Shown here: piece by piece, positions 18,769 through 25,947 of the stretch
Position numbering within the stretch: position 1 is the stretch's first letter
How the letters are laid out: every line of letters begins with the position of its first letter
Assembly: GCF_009762775.1 (NCBI RefSeq)
Contig: NZ_CP046401.1
Span: 3,906,001-3,970,000 of the forward strand
Reading direction: 5' to 3'
Origin: Maribellus comscasis
Lineage (GTDB): Bacteria > Bacteroidota > Bacteroidia > Bacteroidales > Prolixibacteraceae
DNA length: 64,000 bases
The notes under the pieces: model-generated
Told to the model about the DNA's origin: nothing
What the model saw: the letters and a program-made list of their open reading frames with translations, nothing else
Database searches by the model: none
Translations under genes and position numbers: made by a program

Positions 18769-19608
18769 ATGATTTTAATTGCAGACAGCGGATCTACTAA
18801 GACGAAATGGTGTTTTATTTCTGATAAAAATAAAGCAGAATTTTTGTTAACCAACGGGATAAATCCTTATTTCAGGACGACAGAGGATATTGTAGAAGAA
18901 TTAAAACTGGAACTTATTCCGAATCTCTCCGGGCGGGTAAGAAGCATTCATTTTTACGGAGCAGGAATAGTAAACACGGAGATTGCTAAAGTCGTTGAAG
19001 ACGCGTTGAAAGTATTGTTCCCCGGAGCAACAATTGAAACCAACAGCGATTTGTTTGCTGCTGCACGGGCTACGCTTCAAAACAAAAAAGGTATTGCCTG
19101 TATTTTAGGAACCGGTTCAAATTCGTGTTTATACGACGGAGAAAAAATCGTTGAGCACGTTCCTCCTCTTGGTTTTATATTAGGGGATGAAGGCGGAGGA
19201 GTTGTTTTGGGCAGGAAGATTCTGTCCGATTTTTTAAAAGGTTTGATGCCCGAAACTTTGGTGGAAAAATTTCGTCAGAGTCATCCTTTTCAATACGCAG
19301 ATTATCTTCAAAAGGTATACAAAGAAGAACGCCCCAATAAATTTCTGGCTTCGTTTGTTCCTTTCATCCACGAGAATATTCAAAATGATTACTGTAAAAA
19401 ATTAGTGGAAAAGTCATTCGAAGAGTTTTTGATTCGGAATGTTTTTCAATATTCAGGCTGTCAGATACATCCCGTTTGTTTTGTTGGTTCTGTTGCGTTT
19501 TATTTTGAAGATGTTCTGAGGGCTGTTTTGCTGGAAAATAAGCTTAATTCCGGAATTGTTTTGCAGGAGCCGTTGAAAGGATTAATAAAATTTCATACAA
19601 AAAATTAA
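18769..19608 (+). CDS. BadF/BadG-family sugar kinase, N-acetylglucosamine/N-acetylmuramic acid kinase-like
   Basis: ASKHA-fold kinase of 279 residues. The N-terminal phosphate-1 motif is LIADSGSTKTKW (D6, G8, T10), the second phosphate region contains ACILGTGSNSCLYDG (about 118-132), and LGFILGDEGGGVVLGRK is the GlcNAc-kinase-type sugar-binding motif. It precedes murQ by 12 bases. In Tannerella forsythia a kinase of this family (MurK) makes MurNAc-6-phosphate for MurQ, so the same role in recycling peptidoglycan amino sugars is likely; GlcNAc kinase is the alternative. A divergent peptidoglycan-type glycosidase supports the idea. Probably leaderless (promoter box at 18757). Confidence 0.85.
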   Translation: MILIADSGSTKTKWCFISDKNKAEFLLTNGINPYFRTTEDIVEELKLELIPNLSGRVRSIHFYGAGIVNTEIAKVVEDALKVLFPGATIETNSDLFAAARATLQNKKGIACILGTGSNSCLYDGEKIVEHVPPLGFILGDEGGGVVLGRKILSDFLKGLMPETLVEKFRQSHPFQYADYLQKVYKEERPNKFLASFVPFIHENIQNDYCKKLVEKSFEEFLIRNVFQYSGCQIHPVCFVGSVAFYFEDVLRAVLLENKLNSGIVLQEPLKGLIKFHTKN

Positions 19609-19620
19609 AGTAAAAATCAG

Positions 19621-20436
19621 ATGGTAAATATAACTGAGTCGAGCTCGAATTACGATAATCTGGAAAAAATGTCGATCCGTGAGCTTCTGGAAGGAATTCA
19701 TTCTGAAGACAAAAAAGTTTTACCGGCAGTAGGGAAAGTTATTCCGCAAATTGAGAGATTGGTTGCGGAAGTTGTTCCCCGGGTAAAAAAAGGCGGGCGC
19801 TTGTTTTATGTTGGTGCCGGAACCAGCGGGAGGTTGGGAATTTTGGATGCTTCAGAAATTCCTCCAACATACGGCGTCGGTTATGGTTTGGTAGTGGGAT
19901 TAATTGCGGGTGGAGACCAGGCTATCAGGAAAGCTGTTGAATCGGCGGAGGATGATGAGAATCTTTCCTGGAAGATATTAAAAGAGTATAAAATCAATGA
20001 ATTGGATACGGTAGTTGGAATAGCAGCTTCGGGCGGAACTCCGTATGTAATTGGCGCTGTAAAAAAAGCACGCGAAAATAAGATCTTAACCGCATGTATA
20101 ACAAGTAACAAAGAGACGGTTCTAGCCCAAAATGTAGATATACCGATTGAAGTTATTGTTGGCCCCGAGTTTGTTACCGGAAGTACCAGGATGAAATCAG
20201 GTACTGCACAAAAGCTGGTTTTGAATATGATAACCACAACGTTGATGATTCAACTGGGTAAAGTGAAAGGGAACAAGATGATTAACATGCTGTTAACAAA
20301 CCGGAAACTGATTGAAAGAGGTACAAAAATGATTATGGATGAGCTTGGATATGCTGAATCAAAGGCGAAACGCTTGTTGCTTTTACATGGCTCGGTTCAA
20401 AAAGTACTCGATGAGTTTAAAGCAAAAGAGCTTTAA
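19621..20436 (+). CDS. murQ: N-acetylmuramic acid 6-phosphate etherase
   Basis: Cytoplasmic enzyme that cleaves the lactyl ether of MurNAc-6-phosphate to give GlcNAc-6-phosphate and D-lactate. Length 271 residues, slightly short of the E. coli enzyme. The SIS domain has YVGAGTSGRLGILDASE (about 63-79), and the two acidic residues E79 (DASEIPPTYG) and E110 (AVESAEDDE) are 31 apart as in E. coli MurQ (E83, E114). The family signature TGSTRMKSGTAQKLVLNM is intact. Cotranscribed with the upstream kinase; together they form the MurK-MurQ recycling pair. Well supported. Confidence 0.95.
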   Translation: MVNITESSSNYDNLEKMSIRELLEGIHSEDKKVLPAVGKVIPQIERLVAEVVPRVKKGGRLFYVGAGTSGRLGILDASEIPPTYGVGYGLVVGLIAGGDQAIRKAVESAEDDENLSWKILKEYKINELDTVVGIAASGGTPYVIGAVKKARENKILTACITSNKETVLAQNVDIPIEVIVGPEFVTGSTRMKSGTAQKLVLNMITTTLMIQLGKVKGNKMINMLLTNRKLIERGTKMIMDELGYAESKAKRLLLLHGSVQKVLDEFKAKEL

Positions 20437-20479
20437 AGAAGTCTTTTAGTTTTGGTTATTCAAGTAAGAAAAAAATTGA

Positions 20480-20487
20480 TATCTTTG
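20480..20487 (+). promoter_or_regulatory. -7 promoter box of a putative non-coding RNA
   Basis: TATCTTTG, a full TANNTTTG match, with TTTG at 20451-20454 (25-base gap, longer than usual). No open reading frame of note follows for more than 200 bases; structured sequence does. Confidence 0.5.
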
Positions 20488-20490
20488 TCA

Positions 20491-20669
20491 ACTATACAGT
20501 AAGGAATATTGCTGTATGTTTATTTGAAATAAAGGAATAGTAAGGATATTTAAGAAAAATCATCGGACTTACCGTTCTGGTAAGTTTGTGGTTTATTAGG
20601 TTTAGTTGGTTTAGGTTAGTTCCCGTGTAGGGGACAAAAAAGGCTGTCAGGGGACAGCCTTTTCTTTTT
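20491..20669 (+). ncRNA. Predicted structured small RNA of about 180 bases with own promoter and terminator
   Basis: This stretch lies between murQ and the dihydroorotase gene and has no coding potential. It starts after a TANNTTTG box and holds in order: a stem ATACAG/CTGTAT (loop including AAGGAATATT, beginning near 20493), TTTATTT/AAATAAA, the strong hairpin ACTTACC-GTTCT-GGTAAGT (20567-20585), GTTCCC-GTGTA-GGGGAC (about 20619-20635, one wobble), and the terminator AAGGCTGTC-AGGG-GACAGCCTT (20640-20661) followed by TTCTTTTT. Promoter, four hairpins and terminator fit an independent RNA. A 6S-like RNA is one possibility given size; a leader or attenuator of the next gene is another, though the terminator argues for a separate transcript. 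Confidence 0.55.
20640..20669 (+). terminator. Intrinsic terminator ending the predicted RNA
   Basis: Perfect 9-bp stem AAGGCTGTC/GACAGCCTT around the tetraloop AGGG, followed by TTCTTTTT. It lies 50 bases before the dihydroorotase ATG. Confidence 0.9.
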
Positions 20670-20719
20670 CTAACAACTGCATTCAGAAATGAAACCCTTA
20701 ACTTTGTAAAAAAAAGAAG

Positions 20720-22063
20720 ATGAAGACACTGATTAAAGATGCGACGATTGTTAATGAAGGATTAAAGTTTAAGGGAAGTGTATTAATTGGTGAAGATAAG
20801 ATTGAAAAGATTTTTTCGAAATTATTTCCTGTAGATTTTGATTTTAGAGGTGTTGAAGTTATTGAAGCCGAAGGTTTGCTCCTTATCCCCGGCGTTATCG
20901 ATGATCAGGTGCATTTTCGTGAACCAGGACTAACCCACAAAGGCGAAATAGCAACGGAGAGCCGGGCTGCTGTAGCCGGTGGTGTTACAACATACATGGA
21001 AATGCCAAATACCAATCCGCAATCGGTTACACAGGAAGAACTCCAAAAGAAATACGACAGGGCGGCCTTGGTTTCTCCGGCTAATTTTTCGTTTTATATG
21101 GGAGCTACTAACGATAATCTGGAGGAGGTTCTGAAAACCGATCCTGCAACAGTTTGCGGTATTAAGGTTTTTATGGGCTCGTCTACCGGAAACATGCTGG
21201 TTGATGATGAAAAGACCTTAGCTGAAATTTTTAGGAATGCGCCAACCCTGGTGGCAACTCATTGCGAAGATGAGGCGACCATTCAAAAGAACAGTGAAAT
21301 TGCACGCCAGCGATATGGTGAAAATGTACCAATTTCACGTCATTGCCATATACGCAGCGACGAAGCTTGTTATATTTCTTCATCAAAAGCAGTAAATTTA
21401 GCTTCAAAATTTAATACGCGTTTGCATGTTTTACATCTGTCCTCGGCAAAAGAGATGGAGCTTTTCACACCAGGAAAAGTAACCGAAAAAAGTATTACTG
21501 CGGAAGTTTGTGTGCATCATCTTTGGTTTGATGAAAGGGACTATATTACTCATGGCACAAGAATAAAGTGGAATCCATCTGTTAAGTGCGAGAGCGATAA
21601 AGAGGCTCTTTGGGAGGCGTTGCTTGATGACAGATTGGATGTAATTGCTACCGACCATGCTCCTCACACCATTGAGGAAAAGAATAATACATATTTTAAA
21701 GCTCCCTCTGGCGGACCTTTGGTTCAACATTCTTTAGTAGCCATGCTTGAAATGAGTAAGAAAGGTTTTATTCCCGTTGAAAAAGTCATTCAGAAAATGT
21801 GCCATGCCCCGGCGGATTTATTCACAATTGATCGGCGCGGCTATATTCGCGAAGGCTATTTTGCCGATTTGGTTTTGGTTGATCCAAATAAATCGTGGGT
21901 AGTTGCTCCTGAAAATATCCTGTATAAGTGCGGTTGGTCGCCTTTTGAAGGGACTGAATTTTCTCATCAGGTAGTAAAAACTTTTGTAAATGGCAGACTA
22001 ACGTTTAAAAATGGCCGGATTACAGATAATGTGTTTGGCAGCAGAGTGGGATTTCTCCGGTAA
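20720..22063 (+). CDS. pyrC: Dihydroorotase
   Basis: Pyrimidine-synthesis amidohydrolase that closes carbamoyl-aspartate to dihydroorotate; 447 residues, type I size. Motifs: IPGVIDDQVHFREPGLTHKG near the start (about 56-75), GGVTTYMEMPNT, CGIKVFMGSSTGNML with the probable carboxylated lysine, ATHCEDE, LHVLHLSSAKEM and the catalytic IATDHAPHT. The first metal motif is usually D-x-H-x-H; here the first His is Gln (D61-D62-Q63-V-H65), as I recall for other Bacteroidota sequences. Stand-alone gene; the preceding terminator separates it from the predicted small RNA. Allantoinase or dihydropyrimidinase is possible but less likely. Confidence 0.9.
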   Translation: MKTLIKDATIVNEGLKFKGSVLIGEDKIEKIFSKLFPVDFDFRGVEVIEAEGLLLIPGVIDDQVHFREPGLTHKGEIATESRAAVAGGVTTYMEMPNTNPQSVTQEELQKKYDRAALVSPANFSFYMGATNDNLEEVLKTDPATVCGIKVFMGSSTGNMLVDDEKTLAEIFRNAPTLVATHCEDEATIQKNSEIARQRYGENVPISRHCHIRSDEACYISSSKAVNLASKFNTRLHVLHLSSAKEMELFTPGKVTEKSITAEVCVHHLWFDERDYITHGTRIKWNPSVKCESDKEALWEALLDDRLDVIATDHAPHTIEEKNNTYFKAPSGGPLVQHSLVAMLEMSKKGFIPVEKVIQKMCHAPADLFTIDRRGYIREGYFADLVLVDPNKSWVVAPENILYKCGWSPFEGTEFSHQVVKTFVNGRLTFKNGRITDNVFGSRVGFLR

Positions 22064-22311
22064 TCTTGCTATGTATTTTTATCTCAGAATGTTTTTATTG
22101 GCCTCATTTTGAGTAGTGTATTGGTTTTTTAATCTCAACATTTATCCGATTCTACTATTGATTTCCTTCAAACATTTTCTTAACTTGTAAAGAAAACCTT
22201 TAATAAAAAAAACCAATTCTTTATTTGAATCAAATTTTCTTAATGTTCGACGACATGTATTAATAAATACATGATTATTCATTTAGTACTTATCTGTAAA
22301 AAAATAAAAAT
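22064..22311 (+). other. Intergenic region before the surface-protein cluster
   Basis: About 250 AT-rich bases without a gene. The only clear structure is an 8-bp inverted repeat CATGTATT-AATA-AATACATG at 22254-22273, about 40 bases before the first A gene. It could be a regulator site or a leader hairpin; no T-run follows. No exact TANNTTTG box was seen. Confidence 0.5.
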
Positions 22312-23757
22312 ATGAAAAACTTTTTTACTACTCTGTTTTTTATCCTTTTATGCATCAATTCTCTCTATCCCCAGGTTCCCGGTGCTTTCAGTTATCAGGC
22401 TGTAGTGCGAAATCTTACAGGTGATGTTTTAAGTAACCAAGATGTGACTTTTAGAATTAGTATTTTACAGGACTCTGAGTCAGGCACTGTCGTATATGTT
22501 GAGACCCATTCGGTTACAACAAATGATTTTGGATTAGCAAATTTAAAGATCGGGACAGGGACGGTCGTTGACGGGACATTCGGCAATGAAGGCTGGGGAA
22601 CTGCACTTCATTTTTTAAAAGTTGAAATAGATCCGGACGGAGGAACCTCATTTATTGAGATGGGTACCACACAACTTCTGGCTGTTCCTTACGCATTCCA
22701 TGCTCAAACGGTTGAAAATGATCAGATTGATGATGCCGATGCTGATGCTGCAAATGAGCTTCAGACGCTTTCTGTTTCAGGAAACAATTTGTCCATTAGC
22801 GATGGAAACACTGTTGCGTTACCAGCAGGAAGCACCAGCCCATGGACAAACAGTACTGCAGGAATTAAATATTTTGGCGGGAAAGTCGGAATAAATCATG
22901 ATCCGGCTGACGATTCTGGAGCGCTTCAAGTATGGGGAGAAGATGGTATGAGTCTCGAAATTGTTAACAATAGTGTAACTTTTCCGAATATTTATGCCCA
23001 AAACAATTCGGGTACAGCGGCTTATATCGATGGTAAACTAGTGATTGATGACGGTACTCAAGGGGCAGGGAAAGTTTTAACTTCAGATAGCGGCGGTAAG
23101 GCAAGTTGGGCAACGCCAGGTACTGGTTTATGGACCCAAAACGGGTCGGAAATTTATTTTAACGGAAACGTGGGAATCGGAACAACAGATCCGATAGTTA
23201 AACTGGATGTTTCTGATGATTCAGGTGAAACGTATTCCAGAATTCAGTCAACAGCGAGCGATGCAGGATTATTTATTGAAAGATCAGGTGGAGCTAATAT
23301 GGCAGGTTTAATTTTTAAAACGGGTGGCGCAAATGGATTTTATACCGGACTTTTAGGATCATACAGTTATAAAATTTCCACTCAAAATCCTACACTTAAT
23401 GGCCTTGAAGTTGAAATTGACGGGGATGTGGTTTTAAGTGATGAATTACATTCTACTGCTACAGGAAATTCAAATATGATGCCTTTTGCCTATGGTTACA
23501 TCTCAAGTGCGGCATCAAAAACCGGCTGTACATCAAATGTAGGAACTGTTTCAAAAATGTCAACCGGACAATATAAAGTAGAAATAGCTGACCTTGGCAG
23601 TGACTATACAGTTGTAGTAACCATTAACCATGGACTTGCTTATTCTAATGCGGTTGTCATGGGACGTAATTCAGCATATTTTACCGTTGCTACCTGGGAT
23701 ACCAAAAGTGATGGTTATGTCGATGCAGGATTCTCATTTATTGTGTATAAACCTTAA
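22312..23757 (+). CDS. Fibre-like surface protein A1
   Basis: Exported protein of 481 residues; signal peptide ends near LYPQ-V. The first 150 residues form a module shared with the genes at 24235 and 25944 (FSYQAVVRN, VTFRISIL, VYVETHSV, FGLANLKIG, LLAVPYAFHA, then DDADAD). It is followed by the repeat unit LSVSGNNLSISDGNTVALP and by VGIGTTDP-type segments typical of trimeric, tail-fibre-like beta structures. The C-terminal 95 residues match those of A2 (TGQYKVEI, FTVATWDTKSD, GGFSF-like ending). No T9SS sorting domain and no S74 chaperone are present. A small T9SS-sorted protein gene follows after 10 bases. Function unknown; a surface filament or adhesin subunit is the best guess. Confidence 0.75.
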   Translation: MKNFFTTLFFILLCINSLYPQVPGAFSYQAVVRNLTGDVLSNQDVTFRISILQDSESGTVVYVETHSVTTNDFGLANLKIGTGTVVDGTFGNEGWGTALHFLKVEIDPDGGTSFIEMGTTQLLAVPYAFHAQTVENDQIDDADADAANELQTLSVSGNNLSISDGNTVALPAGSTSPWTNSTAGIKYFGGKVGINHDPADDSGALQVWGEDGMSLEIVNNSVTFPNIYAQNNSGTAAYIDGKLVIDDGTQGAGKVLTSDSGGKASWATPGTGLWTQNGSEIYFNGNVGIGTTDPIVKLDVSDDSGETYSRIQSTASDAGLFIERSGGANMAGLIFKTGGANGFYTGLLGSYSYKISTQNPTLNGLEVEIDGDVVLSDELHSTATGNSNMMPFAYGYISSAASKTGCTSNVGTVSKMSTGQYKVEIADLGSDYTVVVTINHGLAYSNAVVMGRNSAYFTVATWDTKSDGYVDAGFSFIVYKP

Positions 23758-23767
23758 TATTAAAGAG

Positions 23768-24238
23768 ATGAAAAAAATTAGACTTATATTATTAATACTG
23801 CTAATTGCAAGTTTATCTTTTGCACAAGAAGTTATTTCAACAGCAGGAGAAACGCAATCGAATTCCGGTTATGAATTGAGCTGGACAGTCGGAGAAACAG
23901 TAATTAATACTTTATCAGCAGAAAATACAATATTAACCCAGGGATTTCATCAATCGAAGTTAATTATTACTGCTGTTGAGGAGTTAATTGAATCAAATAA
24001 TCAGGTCAATGTATTTCCTAATCCTACTGCTCAATTTGCAATTATAAAATTTGATCAATTACCTGAAAAAAATATTTATAACCTTTTTAATATTAATGGA
24101 AAACTGCTCTCTTCTAAAGAGATAGAATATACAGAAACACAAATAGATTTAACTCCATATGCAAATGGGTCCTATTTGTTAAAGATTATTCAGGAAGATA
24201 ATCTACCTCTTAAAACTTTTAAAATTATCAAACAATGA
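23768..24238 (+). CDS. Small T9SS-sorted protein B1
   Basis: Protein of 156 residues starting with a clear signal peptide (ends SLSFA-Q). Mature part: about 50 residues with SWTVGETVINTL and ILTQGFHQSKL, then a type A T9SS C-terminal sorting domain of about 80 residues (VFPNPT, LFNINGKLL, DLTPYANGSYLLKI). The start at 23768 is chosen because a longer in-frame extension upstream would overlap A1 and hide the signal peptide. The stop codon overlaps the start of A2 (ATGA). The sorting domain sends it across the outer membrane by the type IX system. With almost no cargo of its own, it may act as an anchor or adaptor for the A proteins; this is inference. Confidence 0.82.
   Translation: MKKIRLILLILLIASLSFAQEVISTAGETQSNSGYELSWTVGETVINTLSAENTILTQGFHQSKLIITAVEELIESNNQVNVFPNPTAQFAIIKFDQLPEKNIYNLFNINGKLLSSKEIEYTETQIDLTPYANGSYLLKIIQEDNLPLKTFKIIKQ
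23936..24238 (+). repeat. Direct repeat copy 1 (3' part of B1)
   Basis: These 303 bases, encoding the sorting domain of B1, match 25645-25947 in B2 with about 13 differences counted by eye. The 5' part of the two genes is clearly more divergent, which points to recent gene conversion or duplication of this half. Confidence 0.85.
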
Positions 24239-25419
24239 AAAAAATTGCTGCCCTTGCCTTAATTCTGTCGACAATGGTTTTGACAGGTTTTGCTGAGATC
24301 CCAAATTATTTTAATTATCAGGCCGTTGTTCGGAATTCATCTGGTGAAATTGTAAGTAATGCCGATGTGTCTTTTCGTATCAGTATTTTGCAGAATTCTG
24401 AATCAGGATCTGCAGTTTATGTTGAAACACACACGGTTCAAACAAATGAGTTTGGATTAGTGAATTTAAAAATCGGAGATGGTACGGTCGTTAGCGGAAG
24501 TTTTAATCCTGAAAATTGGGGAGCAAATTCGCATTTTATAAAAATTGAAATGGATGCAACAGGAGGAAGCTCCTACACCGAATTTGGAACTTCACAATTA
24601 GTTGCTGTTCCATATGCTTTTCATGCTAAAACAGTTGAAAATGATGAGGTGGATGATGCTGATGCCGACCCGGAGAACGAAATCCAGTCTTTATCTCTGA
24701 ATGGCTCAAACTTAACTTTAACGAATGGTGGAGGAACGGTTACGCTTCCATCACCAAGCGAAAGCCCCTGGCTAACAAGTGGGGCAGACATTTATTTTAA
24801 CTCGGGGAAAGTCGGTATTGGAGCCATAAATGCATATCCTCATCAGTTTTTAATTTATGATGAACTACAGTCGCGTGCAATAATTAAATCAGACGGAACA
24901 GCGTCCTTAGATATCAGCCGGGGAAGTTTGAGTTATAGTTCATATCTTATGTTTGGATCAGATGGTATTAGAAAATTTTTTACAGGTCTCCCTACTAACT
25001 CCACGAAATATAGAATTTCCAGCTCTTCCACTAGTTTAAGTGGAATTGAGATAGATTTAGATGGAAATGTTGAAACTACCGGAGAGCTTGAAATTGATGG
25101 AGAACTAAATGTCAAATCGTATGGAACGGCTAATATGCTTCCTTATGCTTATGCCTGTATTTTATCCAGCCAAAATATGTTAAGCCGAACTCCCAATGTT
25201 ACGTCATCGGTAAGAATTGGAACTGGCCAGTATAAGATATCAGTTAAGGATTTGGAAACTGATGCCTATATTATTGTTGTTACTGTAAATGAAGGAGTCG
25301 CCTATCTACATGCGACCGTCACAAGTAGAACTTCAGAAGGGTTTACAGTTGCTATTTGGGATACAAAGAGCGATGCGTATCATGACGGCGGTTTCTCATT
25401 CGTATTATATAAAATCTAA
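24235..25419 (+). CDS. Fibre-like surface protein A2
   Basis: Paralogue of A1, 394 residues, with signal peptide ending near TGFAE. The N-terminal module (PNYFNYQAVVRN, VSFRISIL, HTVQTNEFGLVNLKIGDGT, VAVPYAFHAK) is nearly identical at DNA level to that of A3 over about 24400-24650. The middle has LSLNGSNLTLTNGGGTVTLP, a shorter VGIG segment than A1, and a C-terminal domain homologous to A1 (GQYKISVKDLE, FTVAIWDTKSD, ending GGFSFVLYKI). Its ATG overlaps the stop of B1 by the ATGA arrangement, so translation is probably coupled. Lacks a T9SS sorting domain and S74 chaperone. Function unknown. Confidence 0.75.
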   Translation: MKKIAALALILSTMVLTGFAEIPNYFNYQAVVRNSSGEIVSNADVSFRISILQNSESGSAVYVETHTVQTNEFGLVNLKIGDGTVVSGSFNPENWGANSHFIKIEMDATGGSSYTEFGTSQLVAVPYAFHAKTVENDEVDDADADPENEIQSLSLNGSNLTLTNGGGTVTLPSPSESPWLTSGADIYFNSGKVGIGAINAYPHQFLIYDELQSRAIIKSDGTASLDISRGSLSYSSYLMFGSDGIRKFFTGLPTNSTKYRISSSSTSLSGIEIDLDGNVETTGELEIDGELNVKSYGTANMLPYAYACILSSQNMLSRTPNVTSSVRIGTGQYKISVKDLETDAYIIVVTVNEGVAYLHATVTSRTSEGFTVAIWDTKSDAYHDGGFSFVLYKI

Positions 25420-25476
25420 TGCAAATATTCAAGAAGGAAGTTTCTTTTATTGTTTTAATTTTGTAACTTTTACCAT

Positions 25477-25947
25477 ATGAAAAAGCTCCTAATATCCTCA
25501 TTACTAACACTTGTCACATATGCATTACAAGCTCAGGAGGTGATCTCACCTTCAGGACTTACACAGCAGACGGGAGGCTATGTGATTAGTTGGACAGTCG
25601 GAGAACCTGTTATTAATAAGGTGTCAAAAGGGAATACGATTCTTACCCAGGGATTTCATCAATCGAAGTTAATTATTACTGCTGTTGAGGAGTTAATTGA
25701 ATCAATTAATCAGGTCAATGTATTTCCTAATCCTACTGCTCAATTTGCAATCATAAAATTTGATCAATTACCTGAAAAAAATATTTATCACCTTTTTGAT
25801 ATTAATGGAAAACTACTCTCTTCTAAAGAGATAAAATCTACAGAAACGCAAATAGATTTAACTCCTTATGCAAATGGTTCCTATTTGTTAAAGATTATTC
25901 AGGAAGATAATCTACCTATTCAAACTTTTAAAATTTTCAAACAATGA
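25477..25947 (+). CDS. Small T9SS-sorted protein B2
   Basis: Paralogue of B1 with the same length (156 residues): signal peptide ending YALQA-Q, SWTVGEPVINKV and ILTQGFHQSKL in the short mature part, then a type A T9SS sorting domain (VFPNPT, LFDINGKLL, DLTPYANGSYLLKI). The sorting domain DNA is about 96 percent identical to B1 by eye count. The stop overlaps the ATG of A3 (ATGA), repeating the B-to-A coupling seen upstream. Probably exported to the cell surface by T9SS; biological role unknown. Confidence 0.82.
   Translation: MKKLLISSLLTLVTYALQAQEVISPSGLTQQTGGYVISWTVGEPVINKVSKGNTILTQGFHQSKLIITAVEELIESINQVNVFPNPTAQFAIIKFDQLPEKNIYHLFDINGKLLSSKEIKSTETQIDLTPYANGSYLLKIIQEDNLPIQTFKIFKQ
25645..25947 (+). 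repeat. Direct repeat copy 2 (3' part of B2)
   Basis: Second copy of the 303-base repeat described at 23936-24238. Both copies end exactly at the ATGA junction with the next A gene. Confidence 0.85.

Noticed and set aside
23630..23767. N-terminal extension of the small T9SS protein B1
   Set aside because: It overlaps the end of the A1 gene and would bury the signal peptide; B2 has the same length as B1 from 23768.
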